Part shown: positions 13,783 through 14,119 of the stretch, in pieces
Layout: each line of letters begins with the position of its first letter
Position numbering within the stretch: the first letter of the stretch is position 1
Assembly (NCBI GenBank): GCA_943913325.1
Contig: CALTXP010000038.1
Span: forward strand, 1-14,119
Direction: 5' to 3'
Source: an uncultured Anaerococcus sp.
Lineage (GTDB): Bacteria; Bacillota; Clostridia; Tissierellales; Peptoniphilaceae
Length of the DNA stretch: 14,119 nucleotides
Program-made: the position numbers and the translations under genes
The notes under the pieces: model-generated
Databases searched by the model: none
What the model saw: only the letters and a program-made list of their open reading frames with translations
Told to the model about the DNA's origin: nothing

Positions 13783-14119
13783 ATGGAAAAATATTTAATT
13801 AATGATTTAAACATATCAGGATATAAAAAGATAATAACATTATTAGATTATAAAGAAAAAATTTCTACTTGCTTAAAAAATATAAAGCTACTTCCTTCAT
13901 CTGAATATAAGGTTTTAATCGACACTGCTTTAGTTTCAGGAATAAATAGTTATAGGTTTCTAGAAGTAAAAATTAATAAAGACGGGACAATAAACTTAAA
14001 TAAATATTCATATCCCATAGTAGATGAAAATATAATTAACAAAGCTAATTCTATAATTAGTAAAGAGTCAATATGGCTAAAAAACTCAATTTTAACAAAT
14101 TCTCAGAAAGAGTTAATAG
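13783..14119 (+). CDS. rnlB: RnlB-like antitoxin (3' end cut by window)
   Basis: An open frame of 112 codons begins at ATG 13783 after an excellent ribosome site (AAAGGAGGA, 13768-13776), 29 bases after the toxin gene, and reaches the window edge without a stop. It resembles E. coli RnlB (123 residues) in layout: an opening NISGYKKIITLLDYKEKI, a central YRFLEVKINKDGTINLNKYSYPIVDENIINKA, and a final SIWLKNSILTNSQKELI that parallels the ends of RnlB. RnlB blocks RnlA by direct binding in E. coli. The gene must be nearly complete. Similarity is modest, and the assignment leans on position after an RnlA-type toxin. Confidence 0.72.
   Translation, partial: MEKYLINDLNISGYKKIITLLDYKEKISTCLKNIKLLPSSEYKVLIDTALVSGINSYRFLEVKINKDGTINLNKYSYPIVDENIINKANSIISKESIWLKNSILTNSQKELI

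Larger units (their letters stand above)
6541..14119 (+). mobile_element. Integrative conjugative element of Tn1549/CTn type (partial)
   Basis: A run of same-strand genes matches the replication and coupling block of Tn1549-like ICEs: a CD1845-family protein, RepA with DUF6017, a DnaC-like ATPase, PcfB and VirD4. CD1845 is named from the edge of a C. difficile CTn element, which suggests the left end lies near 6541-6605, just after the broken ATPase gene. This is inferred: no terminal repeat, target duplication or integrase is visible. Cargo (a toxin-antitoxin pair and the RNase H-RnlA module) interrupts the core. The element continues beyond the window, where relaxase, VirB4 and recombinase genes would be expected. 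Confidence 0.75.

Overview
The window is AT-rich, low-GC Gram-positive DNA. Strong AGGAGG-type ribosome sites, a surface protein with an NPxTG sorting signal and Tn1549-type conjugation genes suggest an anaerobic Firmicute, plausibly Peptoniphilaceae (Anaerococcus, Peptoniphilus or Finegoldia). The genus is inferred from style, not from a marker gene.

Positions 1 to about 6540 look like host chromosome. They hold a 50-residue peptide gene with a hydrophobic N-terminus and an exonuclease III gene on the minus strand that starts with TTG. Next come a sortase-anchored surface protein with internal repeats and a FIVAR-like segment, followed by a hairpin terminator. A likely leaderless RluA-family pseudouridine synthase is followed closely by a ComM/YifB AAA+ protein and an APRT-like phosphoribosyltransferase. 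The host part ends with a broken GspE/PilB-type ATPase, truncated at its Walker A site.

Positions from about 6541 to the end read as one end of a Tn1549/CTn-type integrative conjugative element (ICE). The order is a CD1845-family membrane protein, a terminator, RepA (RepA_N plus DUF6017), a DnaC-like ATPase, PcfB (DUF3801) and the VirD4 coupling protein. A HigBA-like toxin-antitoxin pair with a palindromic operator and a small zinc-ribbon-like gene lie between pcfB and virD4. The relaxase, VirB4, integrase and other end are not in the window.

Directly after virD4, with its own promoter and a GC-rich structured leader, lies the most striking gene. It encodes one 492-residue protein joining a hybrid-binding domain, a complete RNase HI domain and an RnlA-like HEPN toxin domain. 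An RnlB-like antitoxin gene follows and runs off the end of the window. In E. coli, separate RNase HI modulates the RnlA toxin of the anti-phage RnlAB system, so this looks like a natural fusion of the two partners carried as ICE cargo.

Two further signals are hidden inside coding sequence. Four palindromic elements with an exact 23-bp period lie in repA, in changing reading frames (candidate origin iterons). A terminator-like hairpin followed by seven T lies in the first codons of virD4.
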